Shown here: positions 1-7,766 of the stretch, in pieces
Numbering within the stretch: position 1 is the first letter of the stretch
Layout of the letters: every line of letters starts with the position of its first letter
Source of the DNA: an uncultured Nocardioidaceae bacterium
Lineage (GTDB): Bacteria > Actinomycetota > Actinomycetes > Propionibacteriales > Nocardioidaceae
DNA length: 34,928 bases
Assembly (NCBI GenBank): GCA_902805865.1
Contig: CADCUK010000076.1
Span: forward strand, 1 to 34,928
Reading direction: 5' to 3'
Made by a program: the position numbers and the translations under genes
The notes under the pieces: generated by a model
Told to the model about the DNA's origin: nothing
Databases searched by the model: none
Seen by the model: the letters and a program-made list of their open reading frames with translations, nothing else

Positions 1-194
1 CGCTCGCGGCGAAGGCGATCCCGGGCTTCGACGCGCTGGAGTCGTCGTGGAAGGACCGCGCGCCGCTCGGCTGGGACGAGACCGACCACGGGCCGACCGC
101 GAGGTCGGTCGTCGGCCTGCTCAGTGACTTCTTCCCGGCCACGACCGGCGAGATCGTGCACGTGGACGGCGGCTTCCACGCGATGGGTTTGTAG
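1..194 (+). CDS. fabI: Enoyl-[acyl-carrier-protein] reductase (NADH), C-terminal end
   Basis: This is the last 63 codons of a gene that starts before the window; the open frame begins at base 3 and stops with TAG at 192-194. The tail reads through LLSDFFPATTGEIVHVDGG, the typical end of FabI/InhA-type short-chain dehydrogenases, where the ATTG segment and the VDGG loop close the Rossmann fold near the substrate pocket. FabI reduces trans-2-enoyl-ACP with NADH in the last step of each fatty acid elongation cycle in the cytoplasm. In mycobacteria the gene follows fabG; that neighbour lies outside the window. Other SDR reductases also end in GGxxx motifs, but the GW-DET segment and LLSD-FPATTG together favour FabI. 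Confidence 0.85.
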   Translation, partial: LAAKAIPGFDALESSWKDRAPLGWDETDHGPTARSVVGLLSDFFPATTGEIVHVDGGFHAMGL

Positions 195-277
195 CAGGTC
201 GTCCCGCTTTGCACAGGTCCTGGGTAAAGGTTTTCGAAGTTTCGGTCAAGTCACGGTGATTTGTGGGCGCTGCTGGT

Positions 278-283
278 CACACT
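278..283 (+). promoter_or_regulatory. Predicted -10 element for the SixA-type gene
   Basis: CACACT lies six bases before the GTG at 290, the spacing expected if transcription starts at the start codon. The match to TAnnnT is imperfect (C at position 1). There is no convincing ribosome binding site before 290 or before the alternative GTG at 263. Confidence 0.35.
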
Positions 284-289
284 CCTGAC

Positions 290-802
290 GTGGGGATATC
301 GAGGACGCTCGTGGTGATGCGTCATGCCAAGGCGGAGCCGTACGCCGACACCGACGCGACCCGTGACCTGACCGCGCGGGGACGCGAGGAGGCCACGGCC
401 GCCGGCGCCCACCTGGCCTCGCTCGGGGTGGCGCCGGACCACGCACTGGTCTCCAACGCGACCCGCACCCAGGAGACCTGGGCCGCCGTGCGCGAGTCGT
501 GTGCGGCAGAGGCCCGGGAGGAGATCAGCGACGAGCTGTACGCCGCCTCACCCGCCGCGGCTCTCGAGGCGATCCGGCTGGTGCCCGACGACGCGACGAC
601 CTGCATCTTCGTCGGCCACAACCCGACCGCTGCCCACCTGGCCGCCGGGCTCGACGACGGCGACGCGGACCCCGAGGTGCTGCGCGGGCTGCTCGCCGGC
701 TTCTCCACCTCCGCGTTCGCGGTGTTCGAGGTCCCGGGCTCGTGGGCCGAGCTCGACGAGGGCGGCGCCCGGTTGCTGCACTTCTACCCCGGCCGCAGCT
801 GA
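290..802 (+). CDS. SixA-type histidine phosphatase (phosphoglycerate mutase superfamily)
   Basis: A 170-residue single-domain protein of the histidine phosphatase superfamily. The RHAKAE motif near the N terminus carries the phospho-accepting His12, SNATRTQET holds the conserved arginine region, and VGHNPT carries the second catalytic His110. The RHAKAE signature and short length match the SixA branch, which removes phosphate from histidine-containing phosphotransfer proteins; actinobacterial members have mostly unknown substrates. A GTG at 263 would add nine residues; I prefer 290 because the family normally begins only a few residues before RTLVVMRH. The gene follows fabI by about 95 bases and converges on serB, 15 bases away. 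Confidence 0.8.
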   Translation: MGISRTLVVMRHAKAEPYADTDATRDLTARGREEATAAGAHLASLGVAPDHALVSNATRTQETWAAVRESCAAEAREEISDELYAASPAAALEAIRLVPDDATTCIFVGHNPTAAHLAAGLDDGDADPEVLRGLLAGFSTSAFAVFEVPGSWAELDEGGARLLHFYPGRS

Positions 803-817
803 CCCCTCGCGCCGCTG

Positions 818-2038
818 TCAGACCGGTGGTGCCGGCGTGACGATCCCGGCCTCGGCATCGGCTGCCTCGACCTCCTCGCGGCTGATCCCCAGCAGGTAGA
901 TGATCGCGTCGAGGAACGGCACGTTCACCGTGGTGTCGGCAGCCTGCTGCACCACCGGCTTGGCGTTGAACGCGACGCCGAGCCCGGCAGCAGCCAGCAT
1001 GTCGAGGTCGTTGGCTCCGTCTCCGACGGCAACGGTCGCCGCCTGCGAGACGCCGGCAGCCGCGGCGAAGCGGCGCAACGCCTCGGCCTTCCCCGCACGG
1101 TCGACGACCGGTCCGACGATGCGGCCGGTGAGCCTGCCGTCGACGATCTCGAGCTCGTTGGCGGCCGCGAAGTCGATGCCGAGGTCCTCGGCCAGCCGGT
1201 CGGTGATCTGGCTGAACCCGCCGGAGACGATCGCGAACCGGTAGCCCAGCCGCTTGAGCGTGCGCACCAGGGTCCGGGCGCCCGGCGTGAGCACCAGGCC
1301 CTTGTAGACGTCGTCGAGGCACGACGCGTCGATCCCCTCGAGCAGCGCGACCCGCTGCCGCAGCGACTGCTCGAAGTCCAGCTCGCCGCGCATCGCTGCC
1401 TCGGTGACCCGCCCCACCTCGTCGAGGCAGTCGGCGTGGGCCGCGAGCATCTCGATGACCTCGCCCTGCACGAGGGTGGAGTCGACGTCCATGACCACGA
1501 GCCGCATGCCGTGCCGCAGCAGGTTCGCCGGCTGTACGGCGACGTCGACCTCTTGTCGGGCCGCCTCCTCGGCGAGCACCAGCCGCAGCCGGTCAGGGGC
1601 CGCACCGGAGACGTGCAGGTCGATCGCGGTGACCGGGTAGCGCGCCATCCGCTCGATCCGGTCGATGTTGGCGCCGACGTCGGCGATCCGGCCGGCGATG
1701 GCGGACACCGCACGGGCCTTGAGCGGGGTGCCCAGCACCGTGACGTGGCTGCGGCCGTGCCGGCGGGCCTCGTTGTCGCCGTGACCCTTCTCCACGGTCA
1801 CCTCGAGCGACAGCTCGGCGCCGACCTTCTCGACCGAGGTCCGGAGCTCCTTCCAGCCGCGGGGCGCGGTGACCAGGAGCCCCAGCACCAGCCGCCCGCG
1901 GAGCAGGATCTGCTCGATGTCGAGCACCTCGACGTCGTACCTCGCGAGGGTGTCGAAGACGCTGGCGGTCACACCGGGCCGGTCGACGCCGGTGAGCGTG
2001 ATCAGGAGGGTCTTGGGGGGCTCGAGGTCGGTGTCCAT
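818..2038 (-). CDS. serB: Phosphoserine phosphatase SerB with N-terminal ACT domains
   Basis: A 406-residue enzyme that hydrolyses O-phospho-L-serine, the last step of serine synthesis. The N-terminal half (about residues 8-165) has two ACT-like segments, beginning with LLITLTGVDRPGVTA, that are likely amino-acid sensors as in mycobacterial SerB2. The C-terminal HAD phosphatase domain starts at DVDSTLVQGE (nucleophile Asp184, general acid Asp186) and includes VSGGFSQITD and the metal-binding VGDGANDLDML loop. I start at the ATG at 2038 rather than further upstream because the alternative runs over the stop of the preceding gene. It sits 13 bases after an uncharacterised gene on the same strand, so the two are probably co-transcribed. 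Confidence 0.93.
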   Translation of the reverse strand: MDTDLEPPKTLLITLTGVDRPGVTASVFDTLARYDVEVLDIEQILLRGRLVLGLLVTAPRGWKELRTSVEKVGAELSLEVTVEKGHGDNEARRHGRSHVTVLGTPLKARAVSAIAGRIADVGANIDRIERMARYPVTAIDLHVSGAAPDRLRLVLAEEAARQEVDVAVQPANLLRHGMRLVVMDVDSTLVQGEVIEMLAAHADCLDEVGRVTEAAMRGELDFEQSLRQRVALLEGIDASCLDDVYKGLVLTPGARTLVRTLKRLGYRFAIVSGGFSQITDRLAEDLGIDFAAANELEIVDGRLTGRIVGPVVDRAGKAEALRRFAAAAGVSQAATVAVGDGANDLDMLAAAGLGVAFNAKPVVQQAADTTVNVPFLDAIIYLLGISREEVEAADAEAGIVTPAPPV

Positions 2039-2051
2039 GGCGGCACGAAGG

Positions 2052-2861
2052 CTACCGGCCGAACGGCGCGGAGCACGCGGCGACCACCGCACGTCGTGCG
2101 GCCCGGTCGAGCGGGACCAGCGCCTGGCGACGCCGGTCGGCCTCGGCGGCGGCGAGCGCTCCGCCGTCGTCGGCCAGCGCCAGCTCGACGATCGCGCGGC
2201 ACCGGGTGCCGAGCGCCAGCATCCGCTGGGCGCGGGGATCCATCCCGTCGGGCACCGGCAGCTCCTGCGGTCGACGCAGCGCCATCAGCTCGTCGGCCAC
2301 CTGCGGACGCCAGCGCGCCACGTCGAGCGCGGCGAGCTCGTCGGCGGCCCGGGGGAGCGCCATCCGCAGCCCGGTGTCGGCCTCTGCGAGGTCCGGCACC
2401 TGGCGGTGCTCGTTGGCGGGCAGGCAGCGCCACACGACGCCGGCGCCGGCGCGCACCGGGACCAGCCCGAGATCCACGCCTCGGAGCACCACGGCCTCGC
2501 CCGCCTCGAGCGCATCGGCGTTGAACGCCGGCGGGCCCCCGAGCCCGGTCGGGTCACCCGGCTCCGGAAGCGCGAGCCCTGCCCCGGACGCCCGCTCGGC
2601 CCGGAGCACGCCGAGCGCCAGGATCAGCGGCACGGTGTCGGTGTGGCCGGGCAGGCCGACGACGTCGTGCGCGGCATCGCCGGCGACGATCCGGTCCCTC
2701 GCCGCGTCGAGGCTCGCCCCGCCCTCGCACCAGGCGGAGAACCACAGCGCCAGGCGGACCGAGTCGGGCAGGGTCGCCGCCCGCTCTGCAGCCGGGACGG
2801 AGCGGGCGTGCTCCGTCGTACGGCCGCCCTCGCGGGGTGTCCTCCAGGCCTCTTCGTCCAC
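2052..2861 (-). CDS. Uncharacterised actinobacterial protein upstream of serB
   Basis: A 269-residue soluble protein that I do not recognise. It has no signal peptide or membrane segment, is rich in Ala, Arg, Asp and Leu, and carries no clear catalytic motif; WRCLPANEHRQVPDLAEAD and LPGHTDTVPLILALG are its most distinctive segments. It starts with GTG at 2861, exactly six bases after a TAGGCT hexamer, so the message is probably leaderless. Its stop is 13 bases before serB, and it is the first gene of that two-gene operon, divergent from the ABC ATPase at 2911. The serB/ABC-ATPase neighbourhood is shared with mycobacteria, but this gene is not one I can place there. A role linked to serine metabolism would be guesswork. 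Confidence 0.75.
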   Translation of the reverse strand: MDEEAWRTPREGGRTTEHARSVPAAERAATLPDSVRLALWFSAWCEGGASLDAARDRIVAGDAAHDVVGLPGHTDTVPLILALGVLRAERASGAGLALPEPGDPTGLGGPPAFNADALEAGEAVVLRGVDLGLVPVRAGAGVVWRCLPANEHRQVPDLAEADTGLRMALPRAADELAALDVARWRPQVADELMALRRPQELPVPDGMDPRAQRMLALGTRCRAIVELALADDGGALAAAEADRRRQALVPLDRAARRAVVAACSAPFGR

Positions 2862-2867
2862 GGCGGG

Positions 2868-2873
2868 AGCCTA
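2868..2873 (-). promoter_or_regulatory. Predicted leaderless -10 element (TAGGCT) for the gene at 2861
   Basis: On the minus strand TAGGCT ends six bases before the GTG at 2861. It lies only 25 bases from the -10 element of the divergent ABC gene, so the two -35 regions must overlap and the promoters may compete or be co-regulated. Confidence 0.55.
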
Positions 2874-2898
2874 CGCCGGGTCGTCCCGGGCTTTGTCG

Positions 2899-2904
2899 TA
2901 GGTT
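2899..2904 (+). promoter_or_regulatory. Predicted leaderless -10 element (TAGGTT) for the ABC ATPase
   Basis: TAGGTT ends six bases before the ATG at 2911, placing the likely transcription start at the A of the start codon. No ribosome binding site is present. Confidence 0.55.
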
Positions 2905-2910
2905 GGCGCG

Positions 2911-3720
2911 ATGGACCCGGTTCTGCAGTTCGCCGGCGTGACCGTGCGCCGTGGTGAGGCGACCCTGATCGAGGACATCGACTGGACGGTCGAGGAGGAC
3001 GAGCGCTGGGTCATCCTCGGGCCGAACGGGGCCGGCAAGACCACGCTGATGCAGGTCGCCTCCGCGCAGATCCACCCGAGCTCGGGCGTCGCGGGGATCC
3101 TCGACGAGGTGCTCGGCGCGGTCGACGTCTTCGAGCTGCGGCCGCGGATCGGGCTGACGAGTGCGTCGCTGGCCGAGCGCATCCCGCGCCACGAGCTGGT
3201 CAAGGACGTGATCGTGTCGGCGTCGTACAGCGTGCTGGGCCGGTGGCGCGAGCAGTACGACGAGCAGGACCATGCCCGCTCGGTCCGGCTCATGAAGGCG
3301 ATGGGGGTCGGCCGGCTCGCGGAGCGCACGTTCGGCACGCTCAGCGAGGGGGAGCGCAAGCGGGTGCAGATCGCCCGTGCGCTGATGACCGACCCCGAGC
3401 TGCTGATCCTCGACGAGCCGGCGGCCGGGCTCGACCTCGGCGGGCGGGAGGAGCTGGTCACGACCTTGTCGGGGCTGGCCATGGACGCCGCCGCGCCGGC
3501 CACGATCCTGGTCTCGCACCACGTCGAGGAGATCCCGCCCGGCTTCACCCACGTGCTGATGCTGCGGGGCGGACGCGTCACGACGAGCGGACCGATCGAG
3601 CGGGTGATGACCGAGGACGCGCTGTCGGAGACCTTCGGGATCCCGCTGAGGCTGCAGCACGAGGCCGGCCGGTGGTCGGCCCGGCGTCGCCTTCGAAGCC
3701 GACCCCGCACGGTCACCTGA
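2911..3720 (+). CDS. ABC transporter-type ATP-binding protein (Rv3041c-like)
   Basis: A 269-residue stand-alone ABC ATPase. Walker A is GPNGAGKTT (residues 37-45), the signature is LSEGE (144-148) instead of LSGGQ, Walker B is LLILDEP with Asp168/Glu169, and the switch histidine is His203 in LVSHH. After about residue 245 the protein ends in an Arg-rich tail. No permease gene lies next to it, so either the partner is elsewhere or it works outside transport, as some ModF/YlmA-like ATPases may. The pairing with serB resembles Mycobacterium, where an ABC ATPase (Rv3041c) neighbours serB2 (Rv3042c), though here the genes are divergent and separated by an unknown gene. Substrate is unknown. Confidence 0.85.
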   Translation: MDPVLQFAGVTVRRGEATLIEDIDWTVEEDERWVILGPNGAGKTTLMQVASAQIHPSSGVAGILDEVLGAVDVFELRPRIGLTSASLAERIPRHELVKDVIVSASYSVLGRWREQYDEQDHARSVRLMKAMGVGRLAERTFGTLSEGERKRVQIARALMTDPELLILDEPAAGLDLGGREELVTTLSGLAMDAAAPATILVSHHVEEIPPGFTHVLMLRGGRVTTSGPIERVMTEDALSETFGIPLRLQHEAGRWSARRRLRSRPRTVT

Positions 3721-3761
3721 GCGTGTCGGGTCGAAACGTCGGTCTAGTCAGGTCGGCGTCG

Positions 3762-3767
3762 TAGGCT
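3762..3767 (+). promoter_or_regulatory. Predicted leaderless -10 element (TAGGCT) for nfeD-like gene
   Basis: TAGGCT ends six bases before the ATG at 3774; the bases between the two show no ribosome binding site. Confidence 0.55.
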
Positions 3768-3773
3768 CGGACC

Positions 3774-4238
3774 ATGGACTGGGACTGGGTGACGGAACAC
3801 CTGTGGGGAGCGTGGCTCGCGCTGGCCATGCTCCTGGGTGTGCTGGAGCTGTTCAGCCTCGACCTGGTCCTCCTCATGGTTGCCGCCGGTGCGCTCGCCG
3901 GGATGGCCGTGGACTTCGCCGGCCTCGGATTCCCGATCCAGCTCCTTGCGGCCTCCGCGACCTCGCTCGCGATGCTGACGTTCGTCCGCCCCACCTTCAT
4001 CAAGCGACTGCACAGCGGTCCCGACCTCAAGCAGGGCTTCGACGCGCTCCTCGGCGAGGAGGGGTTCACGGTCGCCGAGATCACCGTCCACGGCGGTCAG
4101 GTCAAGGTCGGCGGCGAGATCTGGACGGCACGGCCCTACGACGACACGGCCGTGATCCCGGTCGGCGCGAAGGTCCGGGTCTACGAGATCCGGGGCGCCA
4201 CGGCGTACGTCGACGAGGTCCCCCAGCTCGGCGCCTGA
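3774..4238 (+). CDS. NfeD-family membrane protein
   Basis: A 154-residue protein with hydrophobic segments at about residues 12-50 and 55-75, followed by a soluble C-terminal domain of about 65 residues (from GEEGFTVAEI to RGATAYVDEV). That domain matches the NfeD OB-fold module. Short NfeD proteins act next to SPFH-domain proteins in membrane quality control or microdomain organisation, and the next gene, 34 bases downstream, is such a protein, which strongly supports the call. It probably heads a three-gene unit with the SPFH protein and the TSUP transporter. The first segment WDWVTEHLW is a typical interfacial start. I see nothing unusual in it. Confidence 0.82.
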   Translation: MDWDWVTEHLWGAWLALAMLLGVLELFSLDLVLLMVAAGALAGMAVDFAGLGFPIQLLAASATSLAMLTFVRPTFIKRLHSGPDLKQGFDALLGEEGFTVAEITVHGGQVKVGGEIWTARPYDDTAVIPVGAKVRVYEIRGATAYVDEVPQLGA

Positions 4239-4272
4239 GCAACCCACCACACCCCAGGAAAGAGGGAGTCGG

Positions 4273-5430
4273 ATGTCCACAGTCCTAGCAGTGCTGTTCG
4301 CGCTGCTGCTGCTGCTGGTCGTGATCGGCCTCGCCAAGACGGTGCGCATCGTGCCGCAGGCCAGGACCGGGATCGTCGAGCGGTTCGGGAAGTACAAGAG
4401 CACGCTGCCCGCCGGGCTGAACGTCGTCGTGCCGTTCGTCGACAAGGTCCGCTACATGATCGACCTCCGCGAGCAGGTCGTCTCGTTCCCGCCGCAGCCG
4501 GTGATCACCCAGGACAACCTGGTCGTGTCGATCGACACCGTCATCTACTTCCAGGTGACCAACGCCGTGTCGGCGACGTACGAGATCGCCAACTACATCC
4601 AGGCCGTCGAGCAGCTCACGATGACCACGCTCCGCAACATCGTCGGTGGCATGGACCTCGAGCAGACGCTCACCTCCCGCGAGAAGATCAACACCGGGCT
4701 GCGCACCGTCCTCGACGAGGCGACCGGCAAGTGGGGGATCCGCGTCAACCGCGTCGAGATCAAGGGGATCGACCCGCCGCCGTCGATCAAGGACGCGATG
4801 GAGAAGCAGATGCGCGCCGACCGCGACAAGCGCGCCGTCGTGCTGACCGCCGAGGGCCAGCGCCAGTCGTCGATCCTCACCGCCGAGGGCAACAAGCAGT
4901 CGGCGATCCTGAACGCCCAGGGTGAGCGCGAGGCCGCGATCCTGCGGGCCGAGGCCGACCGCCAGTCGCGCATCCTGCGGGCGCAGGGTGAGGGCCAGGC
5001 GATCCAGACGGTCTTCCAGGCCATCCACGACGGGCAGCCCGACCAGTCGCTGCTGGCTTACCAGTACCTGCAGATGCTGCCGAAGATCGCCGAGGGCGAC
5101 GCGAACAAGGTGTGGATCGTGCCGTCCGAGATCGGCCGCGCCCTCGAGGGGCTGGGCTCCGCGATGGGTCAGATCGAGGGGATCCCGAAGGAGACCGCCG
5201 GGCCACGCAAGCGCGTCGACATGGGCGACCCGTTCGTGCCGGTGGCGACCAGTGACCCCGCGGTCGCGGACGCCGAAAGTGCCGTGCAGGAAGCGATCGC
5301 CGAGGCCGAGGCGGCCGACCCGACGACCGGGCCGAGCACGCCGCTTCCTTCGGTCTCCTCGGTTCCTCCGGTTCCTCCGGTTCCTCCGGCAACGCAGCCG
5401 GGTGACGGAGCGGGGCCGCAGCCGACGTGA
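4273..5430 (+). CDS. SPFH/band-7 domain protein (stomatin/QmcA-like)
   Basis: A 385-residue membrane-anchored scaffold protein. A single N-terminal transmembrane helix (about 2-22) precedes the SPFH domain (about 25-190; note IVPQARTGIVERFGKY and REQVVSFPPQPVITQDN), then a helical region rich in Ala, Glu and Gln (about 185-260) with repeated ILxAEG/AQG units that should form the oligomerising coiled coil. SPFH proteins build large ring or cage assemblies with NfeD partners and influence membrane proteases and fluidity. The C-terminal tail after about residue 310 is low-complexity and acidic/Pro-rich, ending in a VPP repeat encoded by a 9-base tandem repeat. GGGAG a few bases before the ATG at 4273 is a good ribosome binding site. 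Confidence 0.9.
   Translation: MSTVLAVLFALLLLLVVIGLAKTVRIVPQARTGIVERFGKYKSTLPAGLNVVVPFVDKVRYMIDLREQVVSFPPQPVITQDNLVVSIDTVIYFQVTNAVSATYEIANYIQAVEQLTMTTLRNIVGGMDLEQTLTSREKINTGLRTVLDEATGKWGIRVNRVEIKGIDPPPSIKDAMEKQMRADRDKRAVVLTAEGQRQSSILTAEGNKQSAILNAQGEREAAILRAEADRQSRILRAQGEGQAIQTVFQAIHDGQPDQSLLAYQYLQMLPKIAEGDANKVWIVPSEIGRALEGLGSAMGQIEGIPKETAGPRKRVDMGDPFVPVATSDPAVADAESAVQEAIAEAEAADPTTGPSTPLPSVSSVPPVPPVPPATQPGDGAGPQPT
5361..5387 (+). repeat. Three tandem 9-base repeats (GGTTCCTCC)
   Basis: Three perfect head-to-tail copies of GGTTCCTCC inside the end of the SPFH gene, with a decayed fourth copy just before (5352-5360). In frame they encode repeated Val-Pro-Pro. The unit is a multiple of three, so copy-number changes would keep the frame. 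Confidence 0.9.
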
Positions 5431-6191
5431 GTCCGTGGGAGCTCGCCGCCATCGCCCTCGCCGGCGGTGCGGCCGGGTTCATCAACGCCGTAGCCGGGTC
5501 GGGAACGCTTGTCACGTTCCCGACCCTGCTGGCGTTCGGGGTCCCTCCGGTGACCGCGAACGTGTCCAACAACGTCGGTCTCGTGCCCGGTGCGGTCAGC
5601 GGGGCGATCGGGTGGCGCCACGAGCTGGGCGGCCAGCGCTCCCGGCTGGTGCGGCTGGCCAGCGCCTCGCTCGCTGGTGGGGTGGTCGGAGCGGTGCTCC
5701 TGCTGGTGCTGCCGGAGTCGGCTTTCGACGCCGTCGTACCGGTCCTCGTGGGGCTGGGGATCCTGCTGGTGGCCCTGCAGCCGCTGATCACCCGTCGCGT
5801 GGCCGCCGCCGTCGACGAGCAGCGTGACGACCCGTCTCTCGATGCTCGGTGGCTGTGGCCGCTGGTGGCGCTGACCGGGGTGTACGGCGGCTACTTCGGC
5901 GCCGCCCAGGGCATCCTGCTGATGGCGGTCCTCGGCATCGGGACGCACACGACCCTCCACCGGAACAACGCCCTGAAGAACGTGCTCGCGGGGATCGTCA
6001 ACGGCGTCGCCGCGATCATCTTCATCGCGGTGGCCGACGTCGACTGGACGATCGTCGCGCTGATCGCCGGCGGATCGATCATCGGCGCCCAGGTCGGCGT
6101 CAAGGCGGGTCGGCGGATGCCCGCCGCCGTCATGCGGGCGTTCATCATCGTCGTCGGCGTGGTCGCCCTGGCCGTCTTCCTCCTCCGCTGA
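5427..6191 (+). CDS. TSUP (TauE/SafE) family membrane transporter
   Basis: A 254-residue polytopic membrane protein with about eight hydrophobic segments. The N-terminal GGAAGFINAVAGSGTLVTFP and the internal GGYFGAAQGILLM are the paired glycine-rich signatures of the TSUP family, which exports or imports small anions such as sulfite, sulfoacetate or related organosulfur compounds. Its GTG start overlaps the SPFH stop (GTGA), so translation is coupled. The substrate cannot be read from the sequence. The gene converges on a hydrolase gene, with a strong hairpin between them. Confidence 0.88.
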   Translation: MSPWELAAIALAGGAAGFINAVAGSGTLVTFPTLLAFGVPPVTANVSNNVGLVPGAVSGAIGWRHELGGQRSRLVRLASASLAGGVVGAVLLLVLPESAFDAVVPVLVGLGILLVALQPLITRRVAAAVDEQRDDPSLDARWLWPLVALTGVYGGYFGAAQGILLMAVLGIGTHTTLHRNNALKNVLAGIVNGVAAIIFIAVADVDWTIVALIAGGSIIGAQVGVKAGRRMPAAVMRAFIIVVGVVALAVFLLR

Positions 6192-6197
6192 CCGTCG

Positions 6198-6241
6198 AGT
6201 GGGCGCTCGCGCGAGGTTCAGTGGGCGCTCGCGCGAGCGCC
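6198..6241. terminator. Bidirectional terminator hairpin built from a repeated 18-base unit
   Basis: An 18-base unit, AGTGGGCGCTCGCGCGAG, occurs twice (6198-6215 and 6220-6237). The second copy extends into a perfect 18-base palindrome (6224-6241, GGCGCTCGC/GCGAGCGCC). It lies between the stops of two convergent genes, so a shared terminator is the simplest reading. No T-tract follows, as is usual in actinobacteria. Confidence 0.7.
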
Positions 6242-6244
6242 TTC

Positions 6245-7198
6245 TCAACGGACGTAGGCGTCGAGCCAGCGGTCGATCTCCGAGAACACGCGCTCGCGGA
6301 CCGGGCCCGGGGACAGCGTCACGTCGTGCAGCGCGCCCGGCACCCGCACCAGCGTCACGTGCTGCGACAGCTTGTGGACCCACTTCGCCATCAGGTTCAC
6401 GTCGAGGACGATGTCGCTGCTGTCGACCTCCGCCTGCCAGACGCGGGGGTGCACGCTCCGGTCCGAGCTCAGCACCAGCACGGGGGCGTCGATCTTGAGC
6501 CCGCGGTGCACCGCGGCGTGGCCGCGCCGGATCGCCCGGACCCAGCCGGCGAAGACCGGCCAGCTCTCCAGCGGCTTCCAGGCGAGGTCGAAGTCCCACT
6601 CGCCGGAGTGGTCCCGGTGCAGGCTCTTGCCGTACAGCCCCGACACGTTGCGGGGGATCGACTGGTACGGCCGCCGGGCGCCCAGCTGCTCGATCGCCTT
6701 GGCGCCCGCCGTGCGGATCAGGAACGACCCGTTCAGGTCCAGCCACGGCGAGTTCAGCACCACGCCGTCCACGTGCGCGCCGCGCGCGTCGAGCCACAGC
6801 GACCCGATCAGCCCCCCGGTCGAGTGGCCGCTCATCACCAGGTGGTCGTGGCCGTCTCGCTCGGTGATGATCTGGTGGGCGAGGTCGAGCTCGGGGTGGT
6901 ACTCCGCCAAGTCGACCGCGAAGTTCGGCGTCTGGTGGGGTCGCAGCGAACGGCCGTACTTGCGCAGGTCGAGCGCGTAGAAGTCGTAGCCGCGCGCGAC
7001 CCAGTGGTCCGCGGCGGCGGTCTGGAAGAAGTAGTCGCAGAACCCGTGCACGTGCAGCACCGCACGCCGTGCAGGCGAAGCCGCGCGCCGGCTCACCAGC
7101 GTCGCGACGACCTCGCCCTCCTCGTCAGGGGGCAGCTCGAGCGTCTCGGCGTGGTACGGCTCGCCGAGGAGGTCGACCACACGGTCGGGGGACGTCAT
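6245..7198 (-). CDS. Alpha/beta hydrolase (serine hydrolase, monoacylglycerol lipase-like)
   Basis: A 317-residue cytoplasmic alpha/beta-fold hydrolase. HVHGFCDYFFQ supplies the oxyanion-hole HG, SGHSTGG is the nucleophile elbow with Ser126, SSDRSVHP likely carries the acid, and GALHDVTLS the catalytic His near the C terminus. The lid region is Trp/Leu-rich. Architecture resembles lysophospholipase/monoacylglycerol lipase-type enzymes, but substrate is not evident. I start at the ATG at 7198. GAGAAT lies seven bases upstream as a possible leaderless -10 element, and no strong ribosome binding site is present. It is divergent from the Nudix gene, 61 bases away. Confidence 0.82.
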   Translation of the reverse strand: MTSPDRVVDLLGEPYHAETLELPPDEEGEVVATLVSRRAASPARRAVLHVHGFCDYFFQTAAADHWVARGYDFYALDLRKYGRSLRPHQTPNFAVDLAEYHPELDLAHQIITERDGHDHLVMSGHSTGGLIGSLWLDARGAHVDGVVLNSPWLDLNGSFLIRTAGAKAIEQLGARRPYQSIPRNVSGLYGKSLHRDHSGEWDFDLAWKPLESWPVFAGWVRAIRRGHAAVHRGLKIDAPVLVLSSDRSVHPRVWQAEVDSSDIVLDVNLMAKWVHKLSQHVTLVRVPGALHDVTLSPGPVRERVFSEIDRWLDAYVR

Positions 7199-7247
7199 GC
7201 CGGTGATTCTCTCTCCCCGGCGTCGGGAGGCGCCGTGGTGGGTGGGG

Positions 7248-7253
7248 GATAGT
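7248..7253 (+). promoter_or_regulatory. Predicted leaderless -10 element (GATAGT) for the Nudix gene
   Basis: GATAGT ends six bases before the GTG at 7260. This spacing favours 7260 over an ATG at 7197 that would overlap the divergent hydrolase start. Confidence 0.5.
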
Positions 7254-7259
7254 GGCCCG

Positions 7260-7739
7260 GTGACCGCCAGTGACCCGGACCACCTCCTGCCCTGCGCCGA
7301 GCGCTCCTGCGACGTGGCCGCGATCTTCCTCGTCGACGCCCGCGGCTGGCTCCTGCTCCAGGAGCGCGACGAGCATGCACCGGTGGCGCCCAACCAGTGG
7401 GGACTCGTGGGTGGGCACGTCGAGCCGGGAGAGGAGTGGAACGACGCTCTGCGCCGCGAGCTCGACGAGGAGACCGGGCTGCCAGTGCCCGAGGACCTCA
7501 CCCTCTGGTACGCCGGGAACCACACGCCGAACCGCAAGGTGTCCCCTGACCTGCGGGACAACTGGCGGATCTGGACCGGCCGCACCGACGTCACCGACGA
7601 CGACATCGTCCTGGGGGAGGGCCGCCAGATCGTGTTCGTGGACCCGGCGAGGCTCGACGAGCTCGACCTGGCCGAGTCGACGGCGTACTTCCTGCCGCGC
7701 TTCCTCGAGTCCGAGAACTACCGCCGGCTGACGAGCTGA
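7260..7739 (+). CDS. Nudix hydrolase
   Basis: A 159-residue protein with a complete Nudix box starting at Gly52: GHVEPGE...RRELDEETGL, which holds the Mg2+-binding glutamates. Nudix enzymes cleave nucleoside diphosphates linked to another group, for example oxidised dNTPs, ADP-ribose or coenzymes. A VAAIFLVDARGWLLLQERD strand precedes the box as expected. Substrate cannot be predicted. The GTG at 7260 is chosen from the leaderless promoter geometry. The gene converges on the PEBP-like gene and ends at a hairpin. Confidence 0.85.
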   Translation: MTASDPDHLLPCAERSCDVAAIFLVDARGWLLLQERDEHAPVAPNQWGLVGGHVEPGEEWNDALRRELDEETGLPVPEDLTLWYAGNHTPNRKVSPDLRDNWRIWTGRTDVTDDDIVLGEGRQIVFVDPARLDELDLAESTAYFLPRFLESENYRRLTS

Positions 7740-7748
7740 GTCCCCAAC

Positions 7749-7766
7749 GAGCGCTGACGGGCGCTC
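7749..7766. terminator. Hairpin between convergent genes
   Basis: GAGCGC (7749-7754) and GCGCTC (7761-7766) flank a six-base loop between the Nudix stop and the PEBP-like stop, overlapping the latter's TGA. Likely a shared terminator without a T-tract. Confidence 0.5.

Noticed and set aside
5352-5387. Short repeats as a CRISPR array
   Set aside because: The unit is 9 bases with no spacers, lies in a coding frame and no cas gene is nearby.
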